A DNA stretch of 9,993 bases, from contig JAGWVZ010000092.1 in the NCBI GenBank assembly GCA_018970625.1, positions 1-9,993 on the forward strand. Reading direction: 5' to 3'. Source of the stretch: Myxococcales bacterium. Its GTDB lineage: Bacteria > Myxococcota > Bradymonadia > REDH01. Of the stretch, positions 1-7,323 are shown one piece after another. The notes beneath the pieces are model-generated. The model saw only the letters and a program-made list of their open reading frames with translations. It was not told where the DNA came from and ran no database searches. The position numbers and the translations under genes were made by a program. How positions within the stretch are numbered: position 1 is the first letter of the stretch; the number at the start of each line of letters is the position of its first letter.

Positions 1-317
1 CCGGCGTCTTCGAGCCACCAGACGGCCTCCACATCATCGACCGCGTACAGCGCAGGCACGGGCAGGCCAAGGCCGGCCAACCAGTCCCGCGCAGCCAGAA
101 AATCATCGGAAGGCGGTCCGGCCTCGTCCGCGATATTCGACGGAGGAGGGGTGAGCAGGGCAACCTCGGAGCGGCCCGCCACGAGGACGCGTGCATAACG
201 ACGCATCGACGCATGGCGCGGCAACAGATCAATGGAGTGGAGGTCGGCGCCGGGCCGCACAAGCGCGGCGCTTCGTTTTACGCGTTCGATCCACCAGTGG
301 TCAGGGGGCATGGACAT
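1..317 (-). CDS. AmgK-like anomeric sugar kinase (aminoglycoside phosphotransferase fold), N-terminal part only
   Basis: The visible 105 residues match the N-lobe of the phosphotransferase family that includes AmgK, which phosphorylates the anomeric hydroxyl of N-acetylmuramate (and GlcNAc) in cell-wall recycling. Seen: a HASMRRYARV strand (residues 35-44), where AmgK proteins have ASFRRYFRV; a TPPP segment at 56-59 aligning with their DAPP; then AARDWLAGLGLPVP (75-88) and the hinge-like WLEDAG, where AmgK has LLEDLG. The reading frame runs off the left edge, so the catalytic loop and the metal-binding Asp are not visible. The start is uncertain. ATGs at 317 and 311 fit the usual family N-terminal length, while ATGs at 359 and 404 are also in frame; none has a convincing ribosome site. 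In AmgK-bearing genomes the sugar nucleotidyltransferase murU often lies directly downstream, which here would be outside the window. The family assignment is fairly firm. The substrate is inference, because this family has several sugar-kinase members. Confidence 0.72.
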   Translation of the reverse strand, partial: MSMPPDHWWIERVKRSAALVRPGADLHSIDLLPRHASMRRYARVLVAGRSEVALLTPPPSNIADEAGPPSDDFLAARDWLAGLGLPVPALYAVDDVEAVWWLEDA

Positions 318-533
318 AACGGCTCGGGGTGAGAGATCGAGAGCGCCATAGCCGATCATGCCGCAAAATGCGAAGTTCCGGGCTTCGCGGCACTGGATGT
401 GCATCCTGCATCGAAGTGCGTGCGTAACTGTAAAAGCGCGAACCGCCGGGTTTGCGCGCGCGGGTCTGCGATGACGTTGACCGGCTGTCATCAAACAGGT
501 ACCCGCGCCCGTGGCCCCTCAGGTGCAAAAGGC
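318..533. other. Divergent intergenic region between the kinase and the GT2 gene
   Basis: About 215 bases that should hold the promoters of both divergent transcripts. I see small inverted repeats (CGCA/TGCG at 362-372 and CGAAG/CTTCG at 371-387) and a TTGACC at 477-482, but no convincing matching -10 box. If the kinase starts at ATG 359 or 404, the left part of this region is coding. Confidence 0.4.
521..525 (+). promoter_or_regulatory. Ribosome binding site that decides the GT2 start
   Basis: AGGTG lies 8 bases before the ATG at 534. The reading frame is open back to about 399 with alternative starts (GTG 399, ATG 468), but those have no comparable site. The peptide before 534 is Arg/Cys/Gly-rich and unlike a transferase N-terminus, whereas 534 places a hydrophobic helix at once after the start. 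Confidence 0.6.
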
Positions 534-2021
534 ATGTTGGCAACGCTGATTCTCGTTACCTATTGCGCGGCGCTGAGTGTCCTTGTGACGCTCGCGTTGT
601 ATCGACTGCTGCTGACGGTGGTGTATCTGCGTCGGGGTGAAGAGCCGGGCCCTGCGGAGCTGCACGATTTTCCGCATGTGACGGTGCAGCTGCCGGTTTA
701 TAACGAGCGGTACGTGGTGGAGCGTCTGCTTCGGGCGACGGCCGCGCTGGATTATCCGCGCGAGCGACTGGATATTCAGCTGCTCGATGACTCAACCGAT
801 GGCTCGGTAGAGGTCGCTGCCCGGGTGATTGAGGCCCTTCGTGCGGAAGGTGTGCGCGTTGCACACCTCAGGCGTTCGGACCGTACCGGATACAAGGCCG
901 GAGCGCTTCACTACGGCTTACAGCAGAGTACGAGCGAGTATTTTGCGGTCTTTGATGCTGATTTTGTGCCCGATCCGGGGTTCCTGAAGCGCTGTATCGG
1001 TTACTTTGCGAACGAACGGGTCGGAATGGTGCAGGCGCGCTGGGAGCATCTGAACCGACGCGAGAGTCTGCTGACACAGGCGCAGGCCGTGCTTCTGGAC
1101 GGTCACTTTGTCGTCGAGCAGACGGCGCGCGCCCGTTCGCATCGTTTTCTGAACTTCAATGGAACGGCAGGCATCTGGCGGCGGTCGACCATCGTGCAGG
1201 CGGGTGGCTGGAGCCATGATACGCTCACCGAAGACCTGGACCTGAGCTATCGCGCGCAACTACAGGGGTGGGAGTTCCGGTACCTGACGGGTCTGGCGGC
1301 GCCGGCTGAGATTCCGACGGACGTGGCGAGCTTCAAGAGTCAGCAACACCGATGGGCGAAGGGCAGCATTGAGTGCCTTCGCAAACTTGCCCCCTCGGTG
1401 GCGCGCGCCGGGCGCAGTGTCGCGATACGTGGCGAGGGCCTGCTGCACCTGAGCGCCAATCTGGGCTATCCGTGCCTGCTGGCGGTGTCGATCCTGCTGC
1501 CCGTGGTGGTAGGGTTGCGGTCGTCGATGCGATTGCCGATGGCGACGTGGATCGACGTCGCGCTCTGCGCGCTGGGTTGCTCGGCTGTGTGGCTTTTCTA
1601 CTGGGTGAGTCTTGAACGAACCGGGGTTGCGGCGGCCAGGCGTCCGATCCTGATCCTGTGGGCGCTGGTGGTGGATACAGGGATGGCCTGGCACAAATCG
1701 CTGGCCGTCTTCGAAGCGCTCATGGGGTACCGCACGGGATTCGTTCGCACGCCAAAGAGCGGCAGCACCGACCAGCAACCCACGCCATCAAAACCAGCAA
1801 CTTACGTGACATCACGGCTTCGGGACGGGCTTGTCGAGTGTGTGCTCGCCTGTTGGTCGGCGCTGGGGGTTGGCCTGGCGTGGCAGAGCGGCCCGCAAGC
1901 ACTACCAGCCCTGTTGTTTCTGGGCGGGTTTATGGTGGGCTACGGGTACATTGGTGGTCTGGCGCTCTGGGATGGCTGGCAGGCTGCCAGAGGAAGGCGA
2001 TCGTTGGCTGCGTCAGCATGA
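534..2021 (+). CDS. Membrane GT2 glycosyltransferase, cellulose-synthase/CslA-like
   Basis: A 495-residue processive-type family 2 glycosyltransferase, expected in the inner membrane with a cytosolic catalytic domain that transfers sugar from a nucleotide donor to a growing glycan or lipid acceptor. Seen: an N-terminal TM helix (about residues 3-32); the VQLPVYNE entry strand (51-58); the first Asp motif DDSTD (85-89); DAD (141-143), which binds the nucleotide and metal; the catalytic-base motif TED (232-234); and QQHRW (270-274), the QxxRW signature of processive beta-glycosyltransferases. Three to four hydrophobic helices follow at about 303-330, 337-358, 371-395 and 433-480. All motifs are intact. 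The QQHRWAKGS form resembles bacterial relatives of the plant CslA/CslC mannan and glucan synthases more than BcsA, and no PilZ domain is present. The donor and product cannot be read from the sequence. The stop overlaps the start of the next transferase gene, so both are probably made in step. Confidence 0.9.
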   Translation: MLATLILVTYCAALSVLVTLALYRLLLTVVYLRRGEEPGPAELHDFPHVTVQLPVYNERYVVERLLRATAALDYPRERLDIQLLDDSTDGSVEVAARVIEALRAEGVRVAHLRRSDRTGYKAGALHYGLQQSTSEYFAVFDADFVPDPGFLKRCIGYFANERVGMVQARWEHLNRRESLLTQAQAVLLDGHFVVEQTARARSHRFLNFNGTAGIWRRSTIVQAGGWSHDTLTEDLDLSYRAQLQGWEFRYLTGLAAPAEIPTDVASFKSQQHRWAKGSIECLRKLAPSVARAGRSVAIRGEGLLHLSANLGYPCLLAVSILLPVVVGLRSSMRLPMATWIDVALCALGCSAVWLFYWVSLERTGVAAARRPILILWALVVDTGMAWHKSLAVFEALMGYRTGFVRTPKSGSTDQQPTPSKPATYVTSRLRDGLVECVLACWSALGVGLAWQSGPQALPALLFLGGFMVGYGYIGGLALWDGWQAARGRRSLAASA

Positions 2022-3454
2022 CGCTGGCGCCACGCCAGAAGCCTGAGGACCGATTCGCCAGCACAGCGTGGGTAACGCTCTGGCTGGCTGCCACGGCTGC
2101 AGGCATGGGGTGCCTGTACGCAGGTGCCGGCTGGTTGCGAGCCGGCGTGGTGTTGTTTTTCGCGGCGGCGGTCTTTCAGTGCGGCTGGCCGGCGGTGCGC
2201 GGTCCGCTGGTCGCGCGTCGGGTCATTCTGCTCGGCTCTGCGGTGGCACACCTGGTTTGCCTGTTGCTGCCTCCATGGCTGAGTGATGATCTTTATCGCT
2301 ATCTGGTGGACGGTTCACTGGTGGCACAGGGGTACAATCCGTATGCATGGGCACCGTCATCACCGAAGTTGAGCGGACTTGTGCCAGCCTCGCACGTTCT
2401 GGTGAATCACCCCGGGCTGCACACGATCTATCCACCCGTGGCGCAGGCCGCATTCGGGCTGGTCTGTCTGGTGGCGGCGCACCCGCTGGCATGGAAGTCC
2501 GCGATGGCGGTCACCGTTTGGGGCATGGCGCTGTGGTGGTACCGCCGCGGTGAAGAGGACGCGTCGCTGCGACTGGTAAGCCATCCGCTGGTGCTGTTGG
2601 CGGCATCGTTGAATGGGCACGTGGATACGCTCGGGATCGCGCTGGTGACGGCCATTGTGGCGACGGGTCACAGCCGGTTCAGGTCCGGTCTGTGGATTGG
2701 ACTCGCTGCCGGTGTGAAGCTGTTTCCGCTGGCTCTCGTTGCGCTGTGGCTACGACAGGGGGTTCGTACAACCGCGCTGGTGGGCACCGTGGCCGTCGCC
2801 TTGCTGGTGGGCAGTTATCTGCCCGTGTGGAGCGCGGGACCCAAGTCGTTCGGTTCGCTCGGCACGTACGCGGCGCACTGGGAGTACAATTCCGGACCCG
2901 CTGCGGTCGTGGGTGCAACGGTGCAAACCGGGTTGCGATGGCTTGAAGTGCGAGACCCGCTGGAAATACCGGCTACGCTCGACGGGACGGGCCGCCCTGC
3001 GATTCGTTACTTTGATGGCGTGGCCACCGAGGGGGTGTGGTGGACTCATCGGGAGCTGGGATTACGACTGGGCCGTGTGGCAGCCTTGATCGTTCTGCTG
3101 GGCGTTGCGCTGGCGAGCTGGAGGTACCGATGGCCGCCCGTTCGTTCCGCGGCGTGGTTGCTAACGGCCATCATCGTGATGTCGCCGACCGTGCATCCCT
3201 GGTACCTGCTGTGGGTCGTGCCGCTGGCGCTGCAGCCGAAGGCCCCGTTATGGCTGCGCTGGCTGTGCGCAGTGCACGTGCTTGGCTTCTGGTCTCCGGC
3301 GCAGGAGGCTGACCTCGGGGTGTGGCGCGACGAACTCTGGGTTCGCGTGGTTGTGTGGAGTTCGTGGGCAGGGGTCTGTGTCTGGTGCCTGACTGGCCAC
3401 AGGGCGCAGCGCAGCACGCCAAGACCGCAGGCAGACAACGCAGAGAGTTTGTAG
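2018..3454 (+). CDS. GT87/GT-C family polytopic membrane mannosyltransferase-like protein
   Basis: A 478-residue, very hydrophobic protein with about ten or more membrane helices, matching the GT-C fold of the GT87 family (formerly DUF2029). Members transfer mannose or other hexoses from polyprenyl phosphate on the outer face of the inner membrane. Seen: the first-loop acidic motif SDDLYRYL (89-96) with GYNPYAW just after it, IYPPVAQ (137-143), NGHVDTLGIAL (199-209), the GLAAGVKLFPLAL helix (228-240) and SPTVHPWYLLW (389-399). These are the recurring landmarks of the family, and the double Asp in the first periplasmic loop is the usual catalytic or metal site. The ATG at 2018 overlaps the GT2 stop as ATGA. 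A purine-rich AGGAAGG at 1991-1997 is too far away (20 bases), so translation is probably coupled. An earlier in-frame extension exists but lies wholly inside the GT2 gene. Pairing with a GT2 suggests one glycan pathway. Mannose as the donor sugar is inferred from the family. Confidence 0.85.
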   Translation: MTLAPRQKPEDRFASTAWVTLWLAATAAGMGCLYAGAGWLRAGVVLFFAAAVFQCGWPAVRGPLVARRVILLGSAVAHLVCLLLPPWLSDDLYRYLVDGSLVAQGYNPYAWAPSSPKLSGLVPASHVLVNHPGLHTIYPPVAQAAFGLVCLVAAHPLAWKSAMAVTVWGMALWWYRRGEEDASLRLVSHPLVLLAASLNGHVDTLGIALVTAIVATGHSRFRSGLWIGLAAGVKLFPLALVALWLRQGVRTTALVGTVAVALLVGSYLPVWSAGPKSFGSLGTYAAHWEYNSGPAAVVGATVQTGLRWLEVRDPLEIPATLDGTGRPAIRYFDGVATEGVWWTHRELGLRLGRVAALIVLLGVALASWRYRWPPVRSAAWLLTAIIVMSPTVHPWYLLWVVPLALQPKAPLWLRWLCAVHVLGFWSPAQEADLGVWRDELWVRVVVWSSWAGVCVWCLTGHRAQRSTPRPQADNAESL

Positions 3455-3514
3455 CGACCCGCAGGATGTGCATATCAACACGCTGCTTGTCACAAATTTT
3501 GACCATCGACCCGC

Positions 3515-3550
3515 AAGAGCCTAACTCTGGAACCTTGTAGAAGGCTTTTT
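3515..3550 (+). terminator. Possible Rho-independent terminator after the glycosyltransferase pair
   Basis: AAGAGCCT (3515-3522) can pair with AGGCTTTT (3542-3549) in eight pairs, one of them G-U, closing a 19-base loop and ending in a run of five T. It sits 60 bases after the GT87 stop and before the next gene, which is the right place. The stem is AT-rich at its base, the loop is large and part of the T run is used in the stem, so this would be a weak terminator at best. The rest of the 3455-3582 gap shows no other gene. Confidence 0.35.
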
Positions 3551-3582
3551 CATCGAATTGTGGCCCTGCCGCGAGTACGCCT

Positions 3583-6387
3583 ATGAATCTGTTTCGCATC
3601 GTCTTTCTGCTCATCACGCTCCTGTGCGGTGGACTGCTCGCGCTCACACAGCTGGCGCCTCCTGTTTTCGAAAACGAAACAAATCGTACGTTGACAAATC
3701 ATGCGCAGGCCGAAGCCCGCACGCTGTGGCAAGCCGAGCAGGTAGCTGCCCTGCAGCGAGAACGTCTGGCAGCCAGCATCGCCAGCTCGGCAGCCTTGCA
3801 GGCAGCGCTGGAGCCACCGCCGGGTAGCCCGCCGATCGAGCCTTCGCGTCTGCAGAGCGTGTTTCGTGCGGTTGTCGACGAAGCACTTCGCGCGCAGCAC
3901 ACGCCGTTCACCCTGCTCACGCTGGTGGGCGCCGACGGGACCAACCAGATCCCGGTGTCGGAGCGTGGGGTGATCAACATGGAAGAGTGGATCGCCGAGT
4001 CTCTGGTCTCAGAGGCGATGGAATCGCGCGCGGTGGTGCATCACGCATTCAGCATCAACGGCCGCCTGTTTCTTTCGACCGCTGTTCCCGTGCGCGGCTC
4101 CGGCGGCAGTGTGCCGGGGGCGGTATTGCTGGTGCTGGAATACGATGCCTCGATTGCGGCGAGCCGTCAGTCGAGCGTGAATGCCCAGATCGCGTATTTC
4201 GCGCAGCTGGACATCGCGGCCGATACCATCGCGGATGAAATGCTGCGCGAGCCGGTGCGGGCTTTTGTTCGCCGGGTAAATGAGGGCCGTCTGGGTGCCC
4301 CGGGCAGTGGCGGCATACCCGAAGATGTGCGCTATCGACCGGGCGACGCTGTAGGCATGGGGTCGGGAAGCGACCGGATGGCCGTCATGGTTCCCATCAG
4401 CCTGCAGATTGGAAATAGCACGCGCGCAACGGCGATGGACTTTGCAGCCGTGGTCATCGTTGACGGTGCCTGGCCGCCCTCAACTTTGTTGGAGTACATT
4501 GTGGAAGGGCATGGATTGGAAGCCGGTAACCTGACCTTCTGGACATTCCTCGCGTTGGCACTGGCCCTGTATTTCATTGCCTTGTTCATTCACGACGCAT
4601 TTCTGGGGATCGCGCTGGATCGACTCGGCGCTGCCATCGAGGCCAATGCCCAGTCCAATTCCCCGCATTCCATTGACGCCAGACAACACCCCAGCTGGCT
4701 GCGCTCGCTGGTGTCACGCGTGAACATTCTCATCGAAGAATATCGCTCCAAGGCCAGCGTGGCTCGTCGCGCCCGCGAAGAAGCCGAGCAGATCAAGGAA
4801 CACGTCGAGGCAGTCACTGGCACTCCGGCTCCCGGCATAACAGCGCGGCGCCAGAGTGACACCGGCTCCGTACCTTCCGTTGGCCCCGTAAGGCGCGCCG
4901 CGAGTACCGGCTCCGTGCCTGCCATTCCGCTGCATCCGCGTCCTGAGATGGGGTTTGCTGAACCCGCATCGAACCCTGCCGATGAGGCCCAGTTACCCCA
5001 GCCTTTCGGCGCATCGGGCGCCCTGCCTACGGGACTGGGTCACGCCAACACCGAAGCGCTTCCAGCGATCGGTGCAATCGCGACGACCGAGGTATCTGCA
5101 GCTTCGCGCACGCAAACGACCCCCGCCGAACCACCGATTGCTGTATCCGGGTTTGGCAGCGGCGGCATCGACCTCGGCAAGGCCGAAGATGGGGCGTCGG
5201 CCAGTCCGGTACGCACCTCGAAACTGATGGACGACGGTCCCGTACATAGCGGTGCCGAAGCATTACCCGATCAGGCGCCGATGGAGTTTGATGGCCTGTT
5301 CATGACAGGGCAGTTCTCGCTCACAAAGCTCGCGACCGTTCCCGCGAAAGAAGCGGCGCAGCCTTCTGACTCCCCCGCCGACTCCCCCGCCGACTCCCCT
5401 GCCCTGCCCACCGCACCAGTGGCGGCGACCGCACCCCCGCTGTCAGCACCGGGCGACGCGTCTCTGGACACCACCGCTGGCGCGCAAGCCTCGTATGCCA
5501 CACTTGCAGAAGGGTCTTCTGCAGCGCAGGCGCCGAGGGCACGCACGCCGTTCATGACCGATGTTGCGGGCCAGCCCGCAGCAAGTACCACCGAGTCGTC
5601 GGGCGTGTCGGCCCTCATCAACAGCATCATGACAGACCGCGCTGCCGGTCAGGACGCGGGTGCGTCCTCAGCATCTACCGGAAGCTGGCATGCCGCTCAC
5701 GCAGACGACGCAAGCGCTCAGGGTAGCGTCTCGCCCGCGTTGGTCGCAGCTTCGACCCCGGCAGCAGAGAACGGCGGCCCTTCGTCTGCCCCCCCCGAAA
5801 CCGCGACACAGGCCAGTTCGGCCCACCCGGCGCTATTGGTGGACGCTAACGCCGTCGGCACCCACGAAGAGTTGTCGTTGCCCGAGCCGCCCGCCGATGA
5901 CGACCGCGGAGAATCGCTCTCGGACGATATGCTCGCCGCGCTGGACGCCATGAACGCGAAAAACGAGCGGCAAGACGAGCTACCGGCACCGCCGGAGCCG
6001 AACGCACAAACCCGACCGCCCGTCATTCCGGTTCCGCCCTCACACCTGTCGTCCTCCGCGCCTTCTCGCGCAGCAGACGACGCCGCAGCAAGTGCCCAGA
6101 GCGGGCCACCCTCCAGTCATACTGACGCCCTGCTCAGCCGAGCGGAAGAACAGATGCGCAAACTCAGCACCGGCGACGATGAGACGTTCCTTCTTTACGG
6201 GGAGTTTATCGCCGCCCGCCGTAAATGCGGAGAGAGCACCGCCGAGCTTACGTTCGAGAAGTTCAAACAGAAGCTTGAACGAAGCCGTGAGCAGCTCAGG
6301 GAACGCTACCAGACCGCCCGAATCGATTTCACGGTGGAAATCGTTGAGAACCGCGCCACACTGAAGGCGCGTCCTCAGCGCGACTAG
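3583..6387 (+). CDS. Receptor-like membrane protein with MXAN_5187-type C-terminal domain
   Basis: 934 residues. An N-terminal TM helix or uncleaved signal (about 5-25) is followed by a periplasmic region (about 26-315). Its strand pattern, including RLFLSTAVPV (161-170) and PGAVLLVLEYD (178-188), looks like a Cache-type ligand sensor. A second TM (about 317-337) leads into a HAMP-like helical segment (338-390) and a short charged helix (391-411). Residues 414-847 are low-complexity, rich in Ala, Pro, Ser and Thr, and probably disordered. The last ~87 residues (848-934) contain TFLLYGEFIAARRKCGEST, then LTFEKFKQKL and a closing strand pair. This matches my memory of the domain named after Myxococcus xanthus MXAN_5187, whose function I do not know. 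No histidine kinase, GGDEF, phosphatase or chemotaxis signalling domain is present. The start has only a weak GCGAG eight bases upstream, but it places the TM correctly. The gene stands alone, before the convergent operon. The topology is well supported; the sensor and HAMP labels are inference. Confidence 0.8.
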   Translation: MNLFRIVFLLITLLCGGLLALTQLAPPVFENETNRTLTNHAQAEARTLWQAEQVAALQRERLAASIASSAALQAALEPPPGSPPIEPSRLQSVFRAVVDEALRAQHTPFTLLTLVGADGTNQIPVSERGVINMEEWIAESLVSEAMESRAVVHHAFSINGRLFLSTAVPVRGSGGSVPGAVLLVLEYDASIAASRQSSVNAQIAYFAQLDIAADTIADEMLREPVRAFVRRVNEGRLGAPGSGGIPEDVRYRPGDAVGMGSGSDRMAVMVPISLQIGNSTRATAMDFAAVVIVDGAWPPSTLLEYIVEGHGLEAGNLTFWTFLALALALYFIALFIHDAFLGIALDRLGAAIEANAQSNSPHSIDARQHPSWLRSLVSRVNILIEEYRSKASVARRAREEAEQIKEHVEAVTGTPAPGITARRQSDTGSVPSVGPVRRAASTGSVPAIPLHPRPEMGFAEPASNPADEAQLPQPFGASGALPTGLGHANTEALPAIGAIATTEVSAASRTQTTPAEPPIAVSGFGSGGIDLGKAEDGASASPVRTSKLMDDGPVHSGAEALPDQAPMEFDGLFMTGQFSLTKLATVPAKEAAQPSDSPADSPADSPALPTAPVAATAPPLSAPGDASLDTTAGAQASYATLAEGSSAAQAPRARTPFMTDVAGQPAASTTESSGVSALINSIMTDRAAGQDAGASSASTGSWHAAHADDASAQGSVSPALVAASTPAAENGGPSSAPPETATQASSAHPALLVDANAVGTHEELSLPEPPADDDRGESLSDDMLAALDAMNAKNERQDELPAPPEPNAQTRPPVIPVPPSHLSSSAPSRAADDAAASAQSGPPSSHTDALLSRAEEQMRKLSTGDDETFLLYGEFIAARRKCGESTAELTFEKFKQKLERSREQLRERYQTARIDFTVEIVENRATLKARPQRD
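4861..4920 (+). repeat. Two copies of a 15-base direct repeat, 45 bases apart, in the linker
   Basis: ACCGGCTCCGTACCT at 4861-4875 recurs as ACCGGCTCCGTGCCT at 4906-4920, with one mismatch and a 45-base (15-codon) period. Each copy encodes TGSVP (residues 427-431 and 442-446). It sits at the start of the disordered linker and suggests growth by local duplication. Confidence 0.6.
5368..5403 (+). repeat. 12-base tandem repeat, three copies, encoding DSPA units
   Basis: GACTCCCCCGCC occurs at 5368-5379 and 5380-5391, then once more with a single change (GACTCCCCTGCC) at 5392-5403. It keeps the frame and encodes three DSPA units (residues 596-607) in the disordered linker. Near-identical third-position bases point to recent slippage, so copy number may vary between strains. 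Confidence 0.9.
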
Positions 6388-6392
6388 AGGAA

Positions 6393-6434
6393 GACCGGTC
6401 AGCGCGCGAAACCAGGCAGGACGGCCATCGCGCG
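6393..6434. terminator. Inverted repeat between convergent genes, possible bidirectional terminator
   Basis: The 76-base gap between the two converging stop codons holds a perfect 7-base inverted repeat, CGCGCGA (6403-6409) and TCGCGCG (6428-6434), with an 18-base loop. Next to it is the 8-base palindrome GACCGGTC (6393-6400). Neither side has a proper T run, so if this ends transcription it would not be a classical Rho-independent terminator. Its position is the main argument. Confidence 0.3.
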
Positions 6435-6463
6435 ACTTCTTCGTCCCCGAAACGCGGCCGGCA

Positions 6464-7276
6464 TCACACCTTCTTCTGCCAGAAACCCAGCGTCCACCGG
6501 TCCTTGCGAGCCGCTTCCGTGAAGCCAAGCACGCTGGCGAGCTGTCGTTGAGCCGAGCGCAGCGACTCATCCAGCGTCAGCGGGTCTGGCGTCAGCAGCA
6601 CCCTCACGCCGTGGTCCATTCGCAGGACCTCACCCGGCAGATCAGCCAGCTCCGGGTGCCCCAGCCGCTCAAGCACTGGCGCTCCCGTGAATGACCACCA
6701 GGTAGCACAGTAGCGGTACTCACCACGGCTGACCTCCCGTCCCGGGCGATCCTCACCCAGGCTCTCGGCATCCACACCAAATCCGGCATGCAGCAGCGCC
6801 GGCAGAGCGCAGTTCTGAATCGCGTGGTCGTCCGTCTCATGCGCATGAGCGTCCACTGGGGCCAGTTTTGCACACCAGGTGTCGGCCCAGGCCACGAAGC
6901 GTGACGGAAACGCGGGATCCACAAATCGTTCTCGAGCCAGACGAAGCTCGATCTGCGTCACAAAGACACCGCTGTAGGGGTGCGAAGCCGCGTTCACCTC
7001 CAGCCAGTCCTGAAAACCTCCGACGCTCTCCGCGGCGTTCCACCGCCTCCGAAGACGTCGGTTTGTGCCCTGCCCCAGCCACTCGATGGACAATTCATGG
7101 GCCACCTCTGCCCACGGGCGAATCCGTGCATCACGCTCCAGCAGATCCAGACTGGTGTCCCAGCGCAGGCCAGCCAGATCCTCAAGCGACGCGAGCAGTG
7201 CGAGGATGGTCCCGTCGTCAGCGACGTCGGCGTGCGTGGACAGCTTGATGAAAAACGAAGGTTCGCGAAGTCGCAC
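6464..7276 (-). CDS. Conserved-looking protein of unknown function (270 aa)
   Basis: I do not recognise this family. The 270-residue product starts at a GTG that follows a perfect AGGAGG, which makes this start much better than the longer open frame reaching back to 7453. It has no signal peptide or TM segment and is probably cytoplasmic. Seen: an N-terminal strand-like FFIKLST (8-14); an Arg-rich patch NRRLRRRW (72-79); YSGVFVTQIEL (101-111); a His/Asp/Glu-dense stretch DAHAHETDDHAIQN (142-155), which could bind metal or be an active-site loop; an aromatic EYRYCATWWSF (186-196); and a C-terminal segment ending LGFWQKK. Codon phase, the strong ribosome site and operon position support a real gene. 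It is the last gene of the lipoprotein operon, 47 bases after the preceding stop. The gap carries a short hairpin (TAGCC/GGCTA, 7314-7326) that includes that stop. A role with the lipoproteins is only inferred from position. Confidence 0.75.
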   Translation of the reverse strand: MRLREPSFFIKLSTHADVADDGTILALLASLEDLAGLRWDTSLDLLERDARIRPWAEVAHELSIEWLGQGTNRRLRRRWNAAESVGGFQDWLEVNAASHPYSGVFVTQIELRLARERFVDPAFPSRFVAWADTWCAKLAPVDAHAHETDDHAIQNCALPALLHAGFGVDAESLGEDRPGREVSRGEYRYCATWWSFTGAPVLERLGHPELADLPGEVLRMDHGVRVLLTPDPLTLDESLRSAQRQLASVLGFTEAARKDRWTLGFWQKKV

Positions 7277-7280
7277 AAGG

Positions 7281-7286
7281 CCTCCT
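7281..7286 (-). promoter_or_regulatory. Strong ribosome binding site setting a GTG start
   Basis: On the minus strand AGGAGG is followed after four bases by the GTG at 7276. It is the best ribosome site in the window, and it argues against the longer open frame from 7453, which would overlap the upstream lipoprotein gene by 130 bases. Confidence 0.75.
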
Positions 7287-7323
7287 AGCGGCACCGTGTG
7301 TATGTGGGCATCATAGCCGCGGG

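Noticed and set aside
477..505. TTGACC with a possible -10 box before the GT2 gene
   Set aside because: At the right spacing the -10 position reads TACCCG, which matches only two of six consensus bases.
1260..1778. 172-residue open frame on the minus strand inside the GT2 gene, and other long antisense frames
   Set aside because: The sense frame has all GT2 catalytic motifs. The antisense products are Arg/Pro/His-rich without domain character, as expected for shadows in GC-rich coding DNA.
1658..2017. Long in-frame extension upstream of the GT87 ATG
   Set aside because: It lies wholly within the GT2 gene in another frame and adds Arg/Gly-rich sequence that the family lacks. The ATGA overlap at 2018 is the natural start.
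3499..3527. Possible promoter TTGACC, 17-base spacer, TAACTC before the receptor-like gene
   Set aside because: The -35 box is good, but the -10 box matches the consensus poorly and overlaps the candidate terminator stem. Not enough to annotate.
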